Assembly (NCBI GenBank): GCA_031769625.1
Contig: JAUIMM010000566.1
Location: forward strand, 1,803,001 to 1,867,000
Direction of reading: 5' to 3'
DNA: 64,000 nt
Source: Taudactylus pleione
Lineage: Eukaryota > Chordata > Amphibia > Anura > Myobatrachidae
Shown here piece after piece: positions 46,601 to 57,807 of this stretch (positions within the stretch are counted from its first letter, which is position 1; every line of letters starts with the position of its first letter). A model generated the notes under the pieces. That model did no database searches and had not been told where the DNA came from. It saw nothing but the letters and a program-made list of their open reading frames with translations. Position numbers and translations under genes: made by a program.

Positions 46601-49600
46601 ATGGAGGACCAAACTTTCTCCGATAAAAATAAAATAGGGAAAGATCAAGAACCACTTCCTCCTAGTGCTGAAGCTGCTGCCACTAGTCATGACATAGACG
46701 ATAACATGCCATCAACGTCGTCTGCCAAGGCCGATGCCCAATGTCATAGTAGAGGGCACATACAATCCCAAATGACAAAGTTCAGGAAAATGACCTTAAA
46801 AAAAACATTTAAATCATCTGAGAAACGTAAACTTGCCAATATGCCATTTACGACACGGAGTGGCAAGGAACGGCTAAGGTCTTTCCCTATGTTCATGACT
46901 AGTGGTTCAGCTTCACATGACGATGGAAACCCTCCTCCCGCTAAAAAAATTAAACGAGTTAAGCTGGCAAAAGCACAGCAAAGAACTGTGCATTCTAAGA
47001 AGATATCAAAAATCCCCAAGGAGAGTCCAAGTGTGGTGGCGGTTGCGATGCCTGTCCTTCCCAGCACTGGACGGGAAGAGGTGGCACTTTCCACCATTTG
47101 CACGCCCCCTGCAAGTGCTGAAAGGAGCACCCACAGTCCACTTGCTGATATGAAAATTGAAGATGTCACTGTTGAAGTACAACAGGATGAGGATACTGGT
47201 GTAGCTGGCGCTGAGAAGGAAGTTGGCGAGGAGGATTCTGATGGTAATGTGGTTTGTTTAAATCAGGCTCCGGGGGAGACAGTTGTTGTCCGTGGGATGA
47301 AAAAGCCCATCACGGTCATGCCTGGGCAGAAGACAAAACATTCCACCTCTTTGGTCTGGCAATATTTCTATCCAAATCCGGACAACAACTGTCTTGCCAT
47401 ATGTACCATATGTAAAGGTGAAATAAGTAGGGGTAGGGACATTAACCACCTAGGAACATCCTCCCTTATACAGCACCTGCAGCGCGTTTATAAAAAGTTA
47501 CTGTCAAGTTCAGAAACTTTAGCTAAGACCGTAAGCAGTCCAGGGACACCTAAATTCCATTGTCCTGTTGTATCCAAGTGCCTGCAAACCACACCGTCAA
47601 CTCCCTCCTCATCAATTTCCTCCTTAGTCAGGATCGGAAGTAGTCCTGCAGGCCATGTCACTGGCATGACTGACTCTCCTATCCGGGATTCCTCCAGAGG
47701 ATCCTGCATTGCTACACCTACAGCTGCCGCTGCTGCTGTTGCTTCTGCTGGGAGTCATTCATCATCCCAGAGAAGAAGTAGGAACACCACTACTTTTAGT
47801 AAACAATTGACCCTCCAACAGTCCTTAGTGAGGAGGATGAAGTACGACAGCAGTCATCCTGAAGCAAAATGTATAACTGAGGCCTTGACTGCTATGTTGG
47901 TGTTAGACGTGCGTCCGGTATCCGCCATTAGTCCAGTGGCATTTAGACAATTGATGGAGGTAGAGTGTCCCCGGTTCCAAATCCCGTCTAGATTCCACTT
48001 CACTAGGCAGGCGATACCGAGACTGTACAGACACGTCAGAAAAAGTGTCCTCAGTGTCCTGAAAAATGCGGTTGTACCCAATGTCCACTTAACCACGGAC
48101 ATGTGGACAAGTGGAACAGGGCAGACTAAGGACTATATGACCATGACAGCCCACTGGGTAGATGTATCACCTTACGCAGCAACAGCAGCAGCGTCACCAG
48201 TCGCAGCATCTCAGAAACGCCAGCTCGTTCCAAGGCAGGCTACGCTGTGTATCACCGGTTTCAGTAAGAGGCACACCGCCGACAACCTCTTAGAGAAACT
48301 GAGGGAAATCATCGCCCAGTGGCCTACCCCACTTAGACTCTCCTGGGGATTTGTTATATCTGACAACGCCACCAATATTGTGCGGGCATTACATCTGGGC
48401 AAATTCCAGCATGTCCCATGTTTTGCTCACACAATAAACTTGGTGGTGCAGAATTTTCTGAAAAGCGACAGGGGCGTGCAGGCAACGCTTTGGTTGGCTC
48501 TAAAAATTTCTGGCCACTTTCGCCTTTCAGCGACTGCATGCCGAAGACTGGAGCGCCAGCAAACACTCTTGAACCTGCCCCGCCATCACCTGAAGCAAGA
48601 GGTTGTGACGCGGTGGAACTCAACCCTCTATATGCTTCAGAGGATGGAGGAGCAGCAAAAGGCCATTCAAGCCTATACATCCACCTATGACATAGGCAAA
48701 GGAGGGGGTATGCACCTGACTCAAGCGCAGTGGAGAATGATTTCCGTGTTGTGCAAGGTTCTCCAGCCCTTCGAACTTGCCACACGTGAAGTCAGTTCAG
48801 ACACTGCCAGCTTGAGTCAGGTCATTCCCCTCATCAGGCTTTTGCAGAAGCAGCTGGAGAAAGTGGAGGAGGAGCTAAGATGGAGCGATTCTGCTCGGCA
48901 TGTGGGATTTGTGGATGAAGCCCTTCATTCGCTTTGCCAGGATTCCAGGGTGGTCAATCTGTTGAAATCAGACCACTACATTTTGGCCACCGTGCTCGAT
49001 CCTAGGTTTAAAGCCTATGTGGTGTCTCTCTTTCCGGCCAGCACAAGCCTTCAGAGGTGCAAAGACATGCTGATGAAAACACTGTCAGCTGAAGCGGAAC
49101 GTGACACGTCAACAGCTCCTTCTTCATTTTCTCCCGCAACTGGGGCTGCCAGGAAAAAACTTAGGTATCCTAAGCAACCCGCTGGCAGTGATGCAGGGCA
49201 GGCAGGTCCAAGTTTGGACATCTGGTCCGGACTGAAGGACCTGGCAACAATTTCTGACATGTCTACTGTCACTGCATATGATACTGTCACCATTGACAGA
49301 ATGGTGGAGGATTACATCGGTGACAGCATCCAAGTAGGCATGTCAGACAGTCCGTACCTGTACTGGCAGGAAAAAGAGGCAATTTGGAGGCCCCTGTACA
49401 AACTGGCTCTATTTTACCTGAGTTGACCCCCTTCCAGTGTGTACTCCGAAAGAGTTTAGTGCAGCCGGGAACCTTGTCAGCGAAAGGCGAAGGAGGTTGT
49501 TTCCACAAAATGTGGAGAAGATGATGTTAATAAAAATGAATTATCAACTCTTCCAGGGAGACCAGCCTCCAGAACGTACAGAGGGACCTGTGGTGGTGGA

Positions 49601-49709
49601 TTCCAGTGGGGATGAATTAATACTCTGTGAGGATGAGGATGTACACAACACTGAAGAGGGTGAGGAATCGGTGGATGAGGAGGATGAGGATGACATCTTG
49701 CCTCCGTAG
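46601..49709 (+). pseudogene. hAT transposase (BED finger + RNase H-like), copy 2, single disabled site
   Basis: An open frame of 941 codons runs from the ATG at 46601 to a TGA at 49424-49426. After a shift of frame it continues from about 49437 to 49709 with the same C-terminus as copy 1 (...DEDDILPP). The stop (TGT in copy 1) and small indels fall together inside the SVYSERLFSAAGN block, where the third catalytic acidic residue is expected. Otherwise the gene is whole. The BED finger is at residues 268-297 (C268, C271, H292), but the last ligand is Tyr297 where copy 1 has His. TTDMWTS (Asp about 500) and SDNATN (Asp about 588) are present. The start ATG is the same as in copy 1 and follows directly after the satellite. 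It would bind the element ends and excise or integrate it in the nucleus if repaired. Confidence 0.92.
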
Positions 49710-50679
49710 AGCCAGTTTGTGCAGGGCCAGATTAATTGCCAGCTTGTTTTGTGGGGGCCCAAACGAACCAATCATTTCAGTCACAGTCGTGTGGCAGACC
49801 CTGGCGCTGAAATGATTGGTTTGTTAAAGTGTGCATGTCCTGTTTATAATACAACATAAGGACAATTCCATCTTGCACCTCTTTTTTTTGCATTATGTAC
49901 TGTTTGGGGCCTAGTTTTTCAAACTGCCATCCTGTCTACCACTGCAGTGTCACTCCTAGATGGGCCACGTGTTTGTGCGCCCACTCGTGTTGCTTAGCAT
50001 AGTCATCCAGCTACCTCGGTGCTACCTTTTGGACATAAAAACACTATTATGAGGTGTGAGGTGTTCAGAATAGACTGGAAACTAGTGGAAATGAAAGTTA
50101 TTGAGGTTAATAATAGCATAGGAGCAGAAAAACCCACAAATTCTGTGATTTTAGCTGTTTTTATGCTTTTTTTTTTCAAAAAAATACAGATCCAAAGCAC
50201 AAAACCCAGAACCCAAAACACGGAATGGTGGTTTTGGCAAAACCAATCCAGATCCAAAACATGAAGAAAGATCCAGATCCAAAACCAAAACACAAAACAC
50301 AAAAAGTGCCCGCTGCACACCCCTAGTTTATTATGGCATACTGGGCTGTTTACATAGTCAAACACTGGGCAATTTAAAACCTTAGGTCAGCTGGACATCT
50401 ATCTCAGATGTAGCCTGTGTTATTTAGCCACAGTATATCTTATTAGTCACATCAGGGAGAGCTTTGCACAAAGTATTCTATTCACAAAGTATCCAAACTG
50501 AACAGTTAAAAAACAGTTGAACAAACTTTGAACAACATCTGAGATCAGGTAATTTCTAAATCAAACTTTATATTTGTTTATGTACTATTTTAAGAATTTT
50601 CCTTTTATTCAAAATCACCATGTAGCAAAATTGTTCTTTCTTATTTCAATCCATGGTATCTTCTCTAAGGCTATTACAT

Positions 50680-50795
50680 CCTTCCCTCTCCCTGAAGCTC
50701 ACCCCTCTGTACACATTGCAGACTCAATAATCTACTCCTTTAGTCCTTTAGGAGAAAAGCGCTATATAAATAAAATTATTATTATTACTCCCCTC
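50680..50795 (+). repeat. 3' end fragment of an L2-type LINE
   Basis: CTCACCCCTCTGTACAC leads to AGCGCTATATAAATAAAATT and an ATT-repeat tail, the characteristic 3' end of L2-group LINEs and of SINEs that use them. No coding part is attached. Confidence 0.65.
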
Positions 50796-51046
50796 TTGTG
50801 AACACACATGAACTTTTTACTTATCTACAGTGCATCTGGAAAGTATTCACAACGCTACACTTTTTCCACATTTTGTTTTGTTATAGCCTTATTCCAAAAT
50901 GGAATAAATTCATTTTTGTCCTCAAAATTCTAGACACAATACCCCATAATAACAACGTCTAAAAAGTTTATTTGCGATTATTGCAAATTTAATAAAAAAC
51001 AAAAAAACTAATAAACAACATGTAGATAAGTATTCACAACCTTTGC

Positions 51047-52408
51047 TCAATACTTTGTTGATGCACCTGTGGCAGCAATTACAGCCTCAAGTCCTTTGGA
51101 ATATAATGCCACCATCTTGGCACACCTATCTTTGGGCAGTTTTGCCCATTCCTCTTTGCAGCACCTCTCAAGCTCCATCAGGTTGAATGGGTAGTGTCGA
51201 TGCACAGCCATTTTCAGATCTCTAAAGAGATGTTCAATTGGATTTAAGTCTGGGCTCTGGATGGGCCACTCAAGGACAGTAACAGAGTTGTCCTGAAGCC
51301 ACTCCTTTGATATATTGGCTGTGTGCTTAGGGTCGTTGTCCTGCTGAAAGATGAACCTTCACCCCAGTCTGAGGTCAGGAGTGCTCTTGAGCCGGTTTTC
51401 ATACAGGATATCTCTGTACATTGCTGCATTCATCTTTCCCTCTATCCTGACTAGTCTCCCAGTTCCTGCCACTGAAAAACATCCCCACAGCATGCTGCTG
51501 CTAGCACCATGCTTCACTGTAGGGATGGTATTGGCCTGGTGATGAGCGGTACCTGGTTTGCTCCAAACATAATGCCTGACATTCATGCCAAAGAGTTCAA
51601 TCTTTGTCTCATCAGACCAGAGAGTACTTCAGGTGCATATTGCCAAACTCCAGGTGGGCTGCCATGTACTTTTTACTAAGGAGTGGCTTCCGTCTGGCCA
51701 CTCTTACAGACAGGCCTGACTGGTGAATTGCTGCAGAGATGATTGTCCATCTGGAAGGTTCTCCTCTCTCCACAGAGGGATGCTGTTGCTCTGACAGAGT
51801 GACCATCGGGTTCTTGGTCACCTCCCTGAAAATTGGCCTGATTCAGCTCACTCTGAATCAGGGCGTCTCTATGTTTTTAAATTTCAGCCTCCAGGCCACT
51901 TGCACAGCTGTGGGTGACCACCCACAGCTTGTGCGAGTGGCCTGGCGATGGTCACGATTATCGTGACCATCGGCATTGCGAGGAGACCCTTGTGGTAGGG
52001 TCTCTGCACTCGCAATGCCAAGTGGACTTCCAGCTCTAATAGAGCCAAAGTCCACTACTGACATCACAAGTGATGTCAGTAGGGCCACCCACAAATGGCA
52101 GGCATTCCTTCGGGAACACCTCCATTTGTTCAGCCACCCCCGCTACCCGCCTACAAATTGGGGTGAGCTGTCAATCAACATTGACAGCTGCCCCATTTTG
52201 CTGCGAGCTGCGGAGCAAGTGAAGGTCTCACTCACTCTGGGGCTCGCGCACGCACGTTGTGCATGCACCATGTGCGCACTGGGCCACCATCGACCCGCTT
52301 GCGAGCCCTATGTGCTTGCGAGCGGGTCTGAATCAGGCCCAAGGGCCCTTCTCCCCCATCGCTCAGTTTAGATGGCTGGCCAACTCTAGGATGGGTGGGA
52401 ACAATCGA
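51047..52408 (-). pseudogene. Tc1-type transposase, truncated and interrupted
   Basis: Minus-strand pieces, N to C: PRVGQPSKLSDGGEGP-like sequence (52400-52345); then, after element C, TKNPMVTLSEQQHPSVERGE and a second helix region (51821-51612); NVRHYVWSKPGTAHHQANTI, HGASSSMLWGCFSVAGTGRL (51586-51359); an in-frame TGA; then FQQDNDPK-like sequence and WPIQSPDLNPIE (about 51340-51230), carrying the second Asp and the Glu of the DD34E triad. The stop is at 51047-51049. The N-terminal paired-like DNA-binding region upstream of about 52408 is lost. Frameshifts and the TGA make it inactive. Confidence 0.82.
51834..52340 (-). mobile_element. Multi-hairpin element, copy C (reverse orientation, inserted in Tc1)
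   Basis: The inverted ends are GGCCTGATTCAG at the left and CTGAATCAGGCC at the right. Hairpins appear in the reverse of the copy A/E order: the GAATCAG end hairpin; CCAGGCCACTTG...CGAGTGGCCTGG; CGATGGTCACG...CGTGACCATCG; GGCATTGCGAG...CTCGCAATGCC; AGTGGACTT...AAGTCCACT; ACTGACATCAC...GTGATGTCAGT; the AAATGG-bearing stem; GAGCTGTCAAT...ATTGACAGCTG; and GACCCGCTTGCG...CGCAAGCGGGTC-like. It is bracketed by Tc1 coding sequence on both sides. The target duplication is eroded. Confidence 0.75.
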
Positions 52409-53914
52409 ACAATCTATATTACTGTACATTACTGAATATTTCTCCCCTAATAATGAATTCTGATCCAGTCATTTACTATCCTTTTTAATATTCTTCAATT
52501 TTTGGAAATATGATTGTCAGTAGGACTTATTTATTTTACAATAATTAATAGAATTTTGATCCAGTCATTTACTATCCTTGATAATATTCTACAATTGTGG
52601 GAAATATGAGTATCAGTAGGATTTATTTACTTTACAATAATTAATAGACAGTAAAATTCTTTGTGTATTGTATCTATCATTCTTCACATTCACTTTATGA
52701 TGTATCAAATTGGATTAGTTAGTTATATATTATATCTATCCATTATTACTCAATATCTTTTTACACCATCACCTTGACAAGTTTGTCACTAATATTAAGT
52801 TTTATCACTCACAGTATTTTCAAGTTACACTCACCTCATATAATTTTCTATTCACACCAATGCAAGAACTAATTATATATTAATGGAACTTTTATTTCCA
52901 TTTAAAGTTTGTTTGGTCAGTGGAGTAACAGAAAAAATACTTTTTGTGTCTAAAATCTGACCCTATGTAAACATAGAATATCTATTATGCAATTATTAGT
53001 GTATCATTATTTATTTTTAACTGTATATTGTATTATCATAAATTTTGATGTTGTAGGGTCAGTGGAATCACAGAGAAAAAGATCTCCCTGTGATTAATAC
53101 CTGACCTTATTTAATGTAATATTTATTATTAAAATATTGGTGAATTATTAATTAAATCTGATAATATATGTTGCATTATTATAATAATATTTGGAAGATA
53201 CATGTTCTTGGAGGACTCATTTAATGTGTGTTTTACCTAATTTAAATACATAATATTTAATACATGTTTTTCATCACTATTTATATAATACACTAATTAT
53301 TTTATTGATTAATTGTTGTACTATTATATACTTATAATACACTTATATTCACTGGATATTACATTCACTTTGATTAATTTCTACATATTATATTTACTAT
53401 TGTTTAACATGGTGACACATCATTCAATTCACACTAATCATTATTATCATATTCATAATTTGTTTATATGCATAAAGTTCACTTAACAATATATATATTT
53501 TTTCACTTATATTAATTTAATAATTTTAATGATAGATGTCAATAATTATTTAATAGAATTTATTTGTAATTTAATCGGCATAAAATATACATCTCTACTT
53601 TGATCTGTAATTATAATAACATCTAGAGATAATATTACAGGGATAAAGGCATAAGATTAAGTTAATTATTTATATTGTGATAATGTATCTGTAGAATCAT
53701 GTAAAAGAATCAAATCTATCCTCGTATTAACCAAACATCACGTATACCCAACATTGGACAGAATCCTATTGGAGGATTATATCATGTGACTAATAAGAAA
53801 GATTTGATTGGATGCCATGAATCAATTTAACCCAGCTGAATAGGATGCTCAGGTTAGCCTTGACAAAACCAGTGAAACGTACCTCGGCAGTCTGGAATGC
53901 TGACCATGGGCACA
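52409..53914. other. A/T-rich insert inside Tc1 with diverged direct repeats
   Basis: 52451-52548 is repeated directly at 52549-52648 (GATCCAGTCATTTACTATCC in both). 52910-53000 and 53040-53150 share a GGTCAGTGGA...ACAGA...CTGACC pattern. No coding sequence. With the ribozyme-like motifs at 53858 and 55318 it could be non-coding PLE sequence, but this is unproven. Confidence 0.5.
53858..53890 (+). ncRNA. Weak hammerhead-like motif
   Basis: CTTGACAAAACCAGT is followed by GAAACGTAC. The order matches a decayed hammerhead, but stem II is poor and no good stem I is visible. Listed because it sits in the same insert as the stronger candidate at 55295. Confidence 0.25.
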
Positions 53915-54368
53915 GGGCCTGATTCAGAGCCAGACGCTCTGACAGAGCGCTCGCTCTGAATCAGGGCCGGCCTTCTGTGTTTTTTAGAGCGGCCAGGAAG
54001 ATGGTCGCGATGGTCAAGACCATCGTGACCATCGGGCTTGCGACGAGACCCTTGTGGTAGGGTCTCGTTGCCGCAAGCCCTAGAGTGCTTTTGGCTCTAA
54101 CAGAGCTGAAAGCACTCCAACTGACATCACTTGTGATGTCAGTGGGGCCGGCCCCAGACAGTAGGCATTCCCGTCTGGCCAGCCATGCCCCCGGCCCACC
54201 CACCAAAGAGGGCGTGCTGTCACTCAACATCAACAGTATGCCCCCTTTGGTATGAGACCTGGAGCGACAGCTTGCCCATCGCTATCCGGGTCTCGCGCAT
54301 GCGCACGCCGGAGCCGGTTCCATCGTGCGCATGTGCACTGGGCCACCATCGACCCGCTTGCAAGCGCT
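53915..54368 (-). mobile_element. Multi-hairpin element, copy D (reverse orientation, right end truncated)
   Basis: It starts GGGCCTGATTCAGAGC with the end hairpin closing at CTCTGAATCAGGGCC. The large GGCCGCTCG hairpin is mostly deleted. Then follow GATGGTCGCGATGG..., GGGCTTGCGACGAGACCC...GGGTCTCG...CAAGCCC, the GAGTGCTTTTGGCTC stem, CTGACATCACTTGTGATGTCAG, an AGAC-bearing stem, ACCAAAGAGGGCGTGCTGTC...CCCCCTTTGGT and GCGCATGCGCACG...CGTGCGCATG. It stops within the first-hairpin sequence GACCCGCTTGCAAGCG. Confidence 0.72.
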
Positions 54369-55417
54369 CAGCACTCTGCGGGAATAACACGCTGACTGCA
54401 GATGCTGTCCTACAACGTGGCATAAAATAATAAGCTGCAGCAAGCTCGGGTCCATATGAACATGACCTGGTGTCTGCGGGAATAATACGCTGAAGCTGAT
54501 TGTAGATGCTGCTTTATAACGTAGCATCATACAAATTTACATTAGTTAACAACTGACAGCAAACCAAGCTGATCAGTAAAGCTCCATATCCAGGTCTAAA
54601 GACCGGACGGATGAAGACATTCCCCTGCTACTTCATTACAATATACAGAGGTATTACTGTATGATGAGAAGGACACTCTGAATCCCTTCTTTAGAAATTT
54701 AGCAATATTGCAAATAATATCTTATATAGAAGGGACAACATTATTAGGATTTGTAATCACGCTGATCAGCATTAACCAATGGGGGAATTAATGCATGCAA
54801 TGTAGCGTGTAATTGATACCCAAACAGCAGATAAACACTAAATTGATGTCCTCATAAAATATTTGGGGGGGCTTCATATTAATTCAATAAACACTGTTGT
54901 AAAACCTCATGCATTATTTATTCCTCAATATGTTGGTAGAAAATATACTGTGATATGACAGAAAAATGGTGATTCCCCTTTGCGCTGTAAGAAGCCGCTA
55001 CTATTCCAAATAGGTGTTATCAATACCTAATAAAATCACAATACAATACAAACAGATAGAACAGTGCGCTTCAATATTGGGTTAATTCATATACTTAAAG
55101 TTGTTAGTATCCGTATTTCTTCTTAATTTGGGTTTTCTTCTCAGACGTTTTCAGACAAATGTGTCCATATATACAAGAGAAATGATAAAAAATAAAAAAT
55201 ATCTGATAGTATAGTATTTCTGTAATTATAGTATTTTCTATATGAAAGTCACAATAAATGGTCCCTTCCACATCTAAAAAATGGGTTTTCGTGTTAAAAA
55301 CAAACACCACATCACTGCCTTGAAAAAGACTAGATAGTCGAAACGCGTTGGTGTGGTGTTTGTTTTTACTTATCCAGTGTTGGAGCAGCCATTACCTTAT
55401 CATTGGGGTAAGAATAC
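54369..55417. other. Unassigned insert sequence with a ~50-bp direct repeat
   Basis: 54374-54422 is repeated with drift at 54474-54528 (TCTGCGGGAATAA...CGCTGA...GATGCTG). No coding signal. It ends near the hammerhead-like hairpin at 55295-55368 and the resumption of Tc1 sequence. Confidence 0.5.
55295..55368 (+). ncRNA. Hammerhead-like motif with a long closing stem
   Basis: TAAAAACAAACACCAC (55295-55310) pairs perfectly over 16 bp with 55353-55368, giving a long stem I. Inside are CTTGAAAA, a GACTA-GA-TAGTC stem II, GAAAC and GCGTTGG. The stem and order fit a PLE-type hammerhead; the first core block is off consensus (CTTGAAAA). Cleavage is uncertain. Confidence 0.45.
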
Positions 55418-55904
55418 CCGGGTATTCTTAAAATCACGTCCAATCAACTGAATTTACCACAGGTGGACTCCAGTTAAGCTGTAGGAACATCTCAAGGATG
55501 ATCAGTGGAAACAGGTTGCACCTGAGCTCAATTTTGAGCTTCACGGCAAAGGCAGTGAATACTTATGTACATGTGATTTCTTAGTGATTTTTTTATTAAA
55601 TTTGCAAAAATCTCAAAAACACTTTTTACATGTTTTCATTATGGGGTATTGTGTGTAGAATTTTGAGGACAAAAATGAATTTATTCCATTTTTGAATAAA
55701 GCTGTAACATAACAAAATGTGGAAAAAGTGAAGCATTGTGAATACTTTCTGGATGCACTGTATATAAATTGACAATAACACATTCAAGCTGTTGCCATAA
55801 AAAACTTTCATACACCAAACCCAGGCCCCACCCAAATGCCCCACTCACAACAGAATACAATTCCAGCTAACCTCATAAACATCATGTGTATCCCATCACC
55901 CTCC

Positions 55905-57200
55905 AAGCCACTGAAATGTGCCTTAGGGAATGCACGCTCTGTCTGAAGCAAACTAATATCCATCCATGACATCTTTATAATAACCTCAATTTTCTGGCAA
56001 TAACAGAAACATGGCTCACACAAACAGACACTGCCTCCCCTGCAGCACTCTCACACGGTGGTCTACACTTCACCCACACCTCCGGGCCTGGTAATAGTAA
56101 AGGAGGTGGAGTAGGAATATTACTGTCCCAATCTTTTACATACACAGTTCTCCCACAGGTACCATCACTCACATTTACATAATTTGAATCAAATTCTATC
56201 AGGACTTTCACCACTTTCTCTCTGTGCATTGCTGATATCTATCGCCCACCTGTGCCACCCCAACAATTTCTGGGACATTTTTCTACCTGGCTCCCTCACT
56301 TCCTATCCTCTGAATCTGCATCATCATCATGGGTGATTTAAATTTCCCCATTGTAAGTCCACAAACTCCTCATGCCTCCAAACTTCTCTCTCTAACCTCC
56401 TCTCTTTGCCTCTCCGAATGGACTGACTCCTCTACTCATCAGGAGGGCCACTACCTTGATCTTGTATTCACCAGACTATGCTCAGTTTCTGAATTCAATA
56501 ACGCTCCTTTCCCTCTCTCAGATCACAACCCTATAAACTGCACACTCTCCTCCACTACGTCAACCTCAATGTAATTGAAATCAACCAATCCTCCTAAAAC
56601 ACACAGAGATATTAATGCTATTAATTTTCAACAACTAGCCACCTCTCTGCAGCAATTACCTTCACCAATTTCTATGTTCACTTCTCCTGAGATTGCTGTA
56701 TCACACCTGAACCAAACCCTAGAAATAGCCCTTGATGAAGGGGCTCCAGCTACCCATCACACTCCATGTAGACTTAGACGTCAACTGTGGCATTCCAAAT
56801 TAACAAGACACCTACAAAAACTCTCATGTAAAGTAGAACGTCCGTGGTGTAAGTCTCGTACTTCAAGTGACTTCCTCACATATAAGACTATCTACCACTC
56901 TTATTGTAATGCTGTGGTCACTGCCAAACACATTTTCAATCTCTCATCTCTGCCCAAGCCTCTAACTCCAAGAAAGTTTTTAATACATTTAAATCACTTC
57001 TCACCCAACCCACCTGCTACTATCAGTGCACAAGATCTTGCTTCCAATTTCAAGGACAAAATTGATAATATCTGAAATGAAATGGTATGCTCTTCCCTAG
57101 CCAGCGACCTGCTCAGTTCCCTACCTGAACCCACTGACACATTCTCTTCATTTGACCCCACAAATGAAGATGAAGTATCTACACTCTTCTCATAGAGAGG
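55905..57200 (+). pseudogene. L2-like LINE: endonuclease and linker, no reverse transcriptase
   Basis: Plus-strand pieces with shifts: ITETWLTQTDTASPAALSHG and GGVGILLSQS (about 55995-56135), DIYRPPVPPQQFLGHFSTWL (about 56235), GDLNFPIVSPQ, HYLDLVF and LSDHNPIN (56329-56574), which are the APE-type endonuclease signature blocks (TETWL, YRPP, GD(F/L)N, DH). After a stop at 56573 the linker follows (56575-57075: QLWHSKLTRHLQKLSCKVER, YKTIYHSYCNAVVTAKHIF, NFKDKIDNI). Sequence resemblance stops near 57200, before the RT. L2-group LINEs normally lose 5' ends, so lack of the 3' part implies later deletion or a break. Confidence 0.8.
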
Positions 57201-57807
57201 AAATTTTGTGTCAAAATAATGTAGCAGAGTATATTTTTTCACAATGTTTTTCATAACTCTTACTGCCCCATTCTTAGCCATATTTTTTAGTAATTCAGAA
57301 TTAGAATCAGAATCACTTTATTGGCCAAGTATACAGCAGTATACCAGGAATTTAACTCTGGTTTACTGCGCGCTAGAAACTCACATAACTGAACAGCTCA
57401 CATTCCAATCACAACACATGACAATAAGTATATAATAACAGACAATAAAAGAACTGTATCCTATTTTAAAACAATACTACTAGACTAGACAGACCCTTCC
57501 CTCAATTATTCCAAACTTAAATTAGGCCCTTAATGTGTTTCTTTTGTATACAAACTATAGAAGCAGCTATTCTGTGATCAAAACCAGTAATCTGCAGAAA
57601 GCTGACAGAATTTCCCATAGGACTGAAAGGAGTTAAATGCTGAAGCAAGGCAAAACTTAGTGACTGAGTTAGGCCTCTGGTAGTTTGATATAATTGAAAG
57701 CCTACTAGTACATTGAGAACAGCCAGTGGGAGGAGAATAAGCCTCAATAGTTAATATAAACCTGATGCACCCTGTTTGATTCCTCTTTGACTCCAGTGGT
57801 GCATAGT
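57201..57807. other. Unassigned, with a dispersed-repeat fragment
   Basis: 57290-57370 (AGAATCAGAATCACTTTATTGG, then CCAAGTATAC and GAATTTAACTCTGGTTT) resembles a widely dispersed vertebrate repeat whose family I cannot name. Nothing else is recognised. Confidence 0.45.

Larger units (their letters stand above)
45151..50325 (+). mobile_element. BED-type hAT transposon, copy 2 (5175 bp)
   Basis: It starts TAGGGGTGAGCGGG and ends CACCCCTA, flanked by a perfect 8-bp duplication GTTTATTA (45143-45150, 50326-50333). It has the same order as copy 1 in the opposite orientation: terminal hairpins, CAGC/GTGCTG short repeats, satellite, transposase, then a 3' region with repeated CAGATCCAAAA. High similarity to copy 1 along the whole length and undecayed target duplications point to fairly recent insertion. 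Confidence 0.93.
50828..55760 (-). mobile_element. Tc1-type transposon, reverse orientation, split by insertions
   Basis: The inverted ends CAGTGCATCTGGAAAGTATTC and GAATACTTTCTGGATGCACTG are flanked by TA (50826-50827, 55761-55762). Recognisable Tc1 sequence occupies 50828-51833 (3' end and most of the transposase), 52341 to about 52408 (upstream coding) and about 55418-55760 (5' leader and long terminal repeat). An intact family member of this kind is about 1.6 kb. Here the total is 4.9 kb because of the multi-hairpin element C and a ~3-kb block at 52409-55417 that replaces the start of the gene. Confidence 0.85.

Noticed and set aside
55418..55760. Second, independent Tc1 fragment in plus orientation
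   Set aside because: Read on the minus strand this is the 5' leader of the same Tc1 (it ends in a TA-flanked terminus opposite 50828); the long terminal repeats make the two ends look alike.
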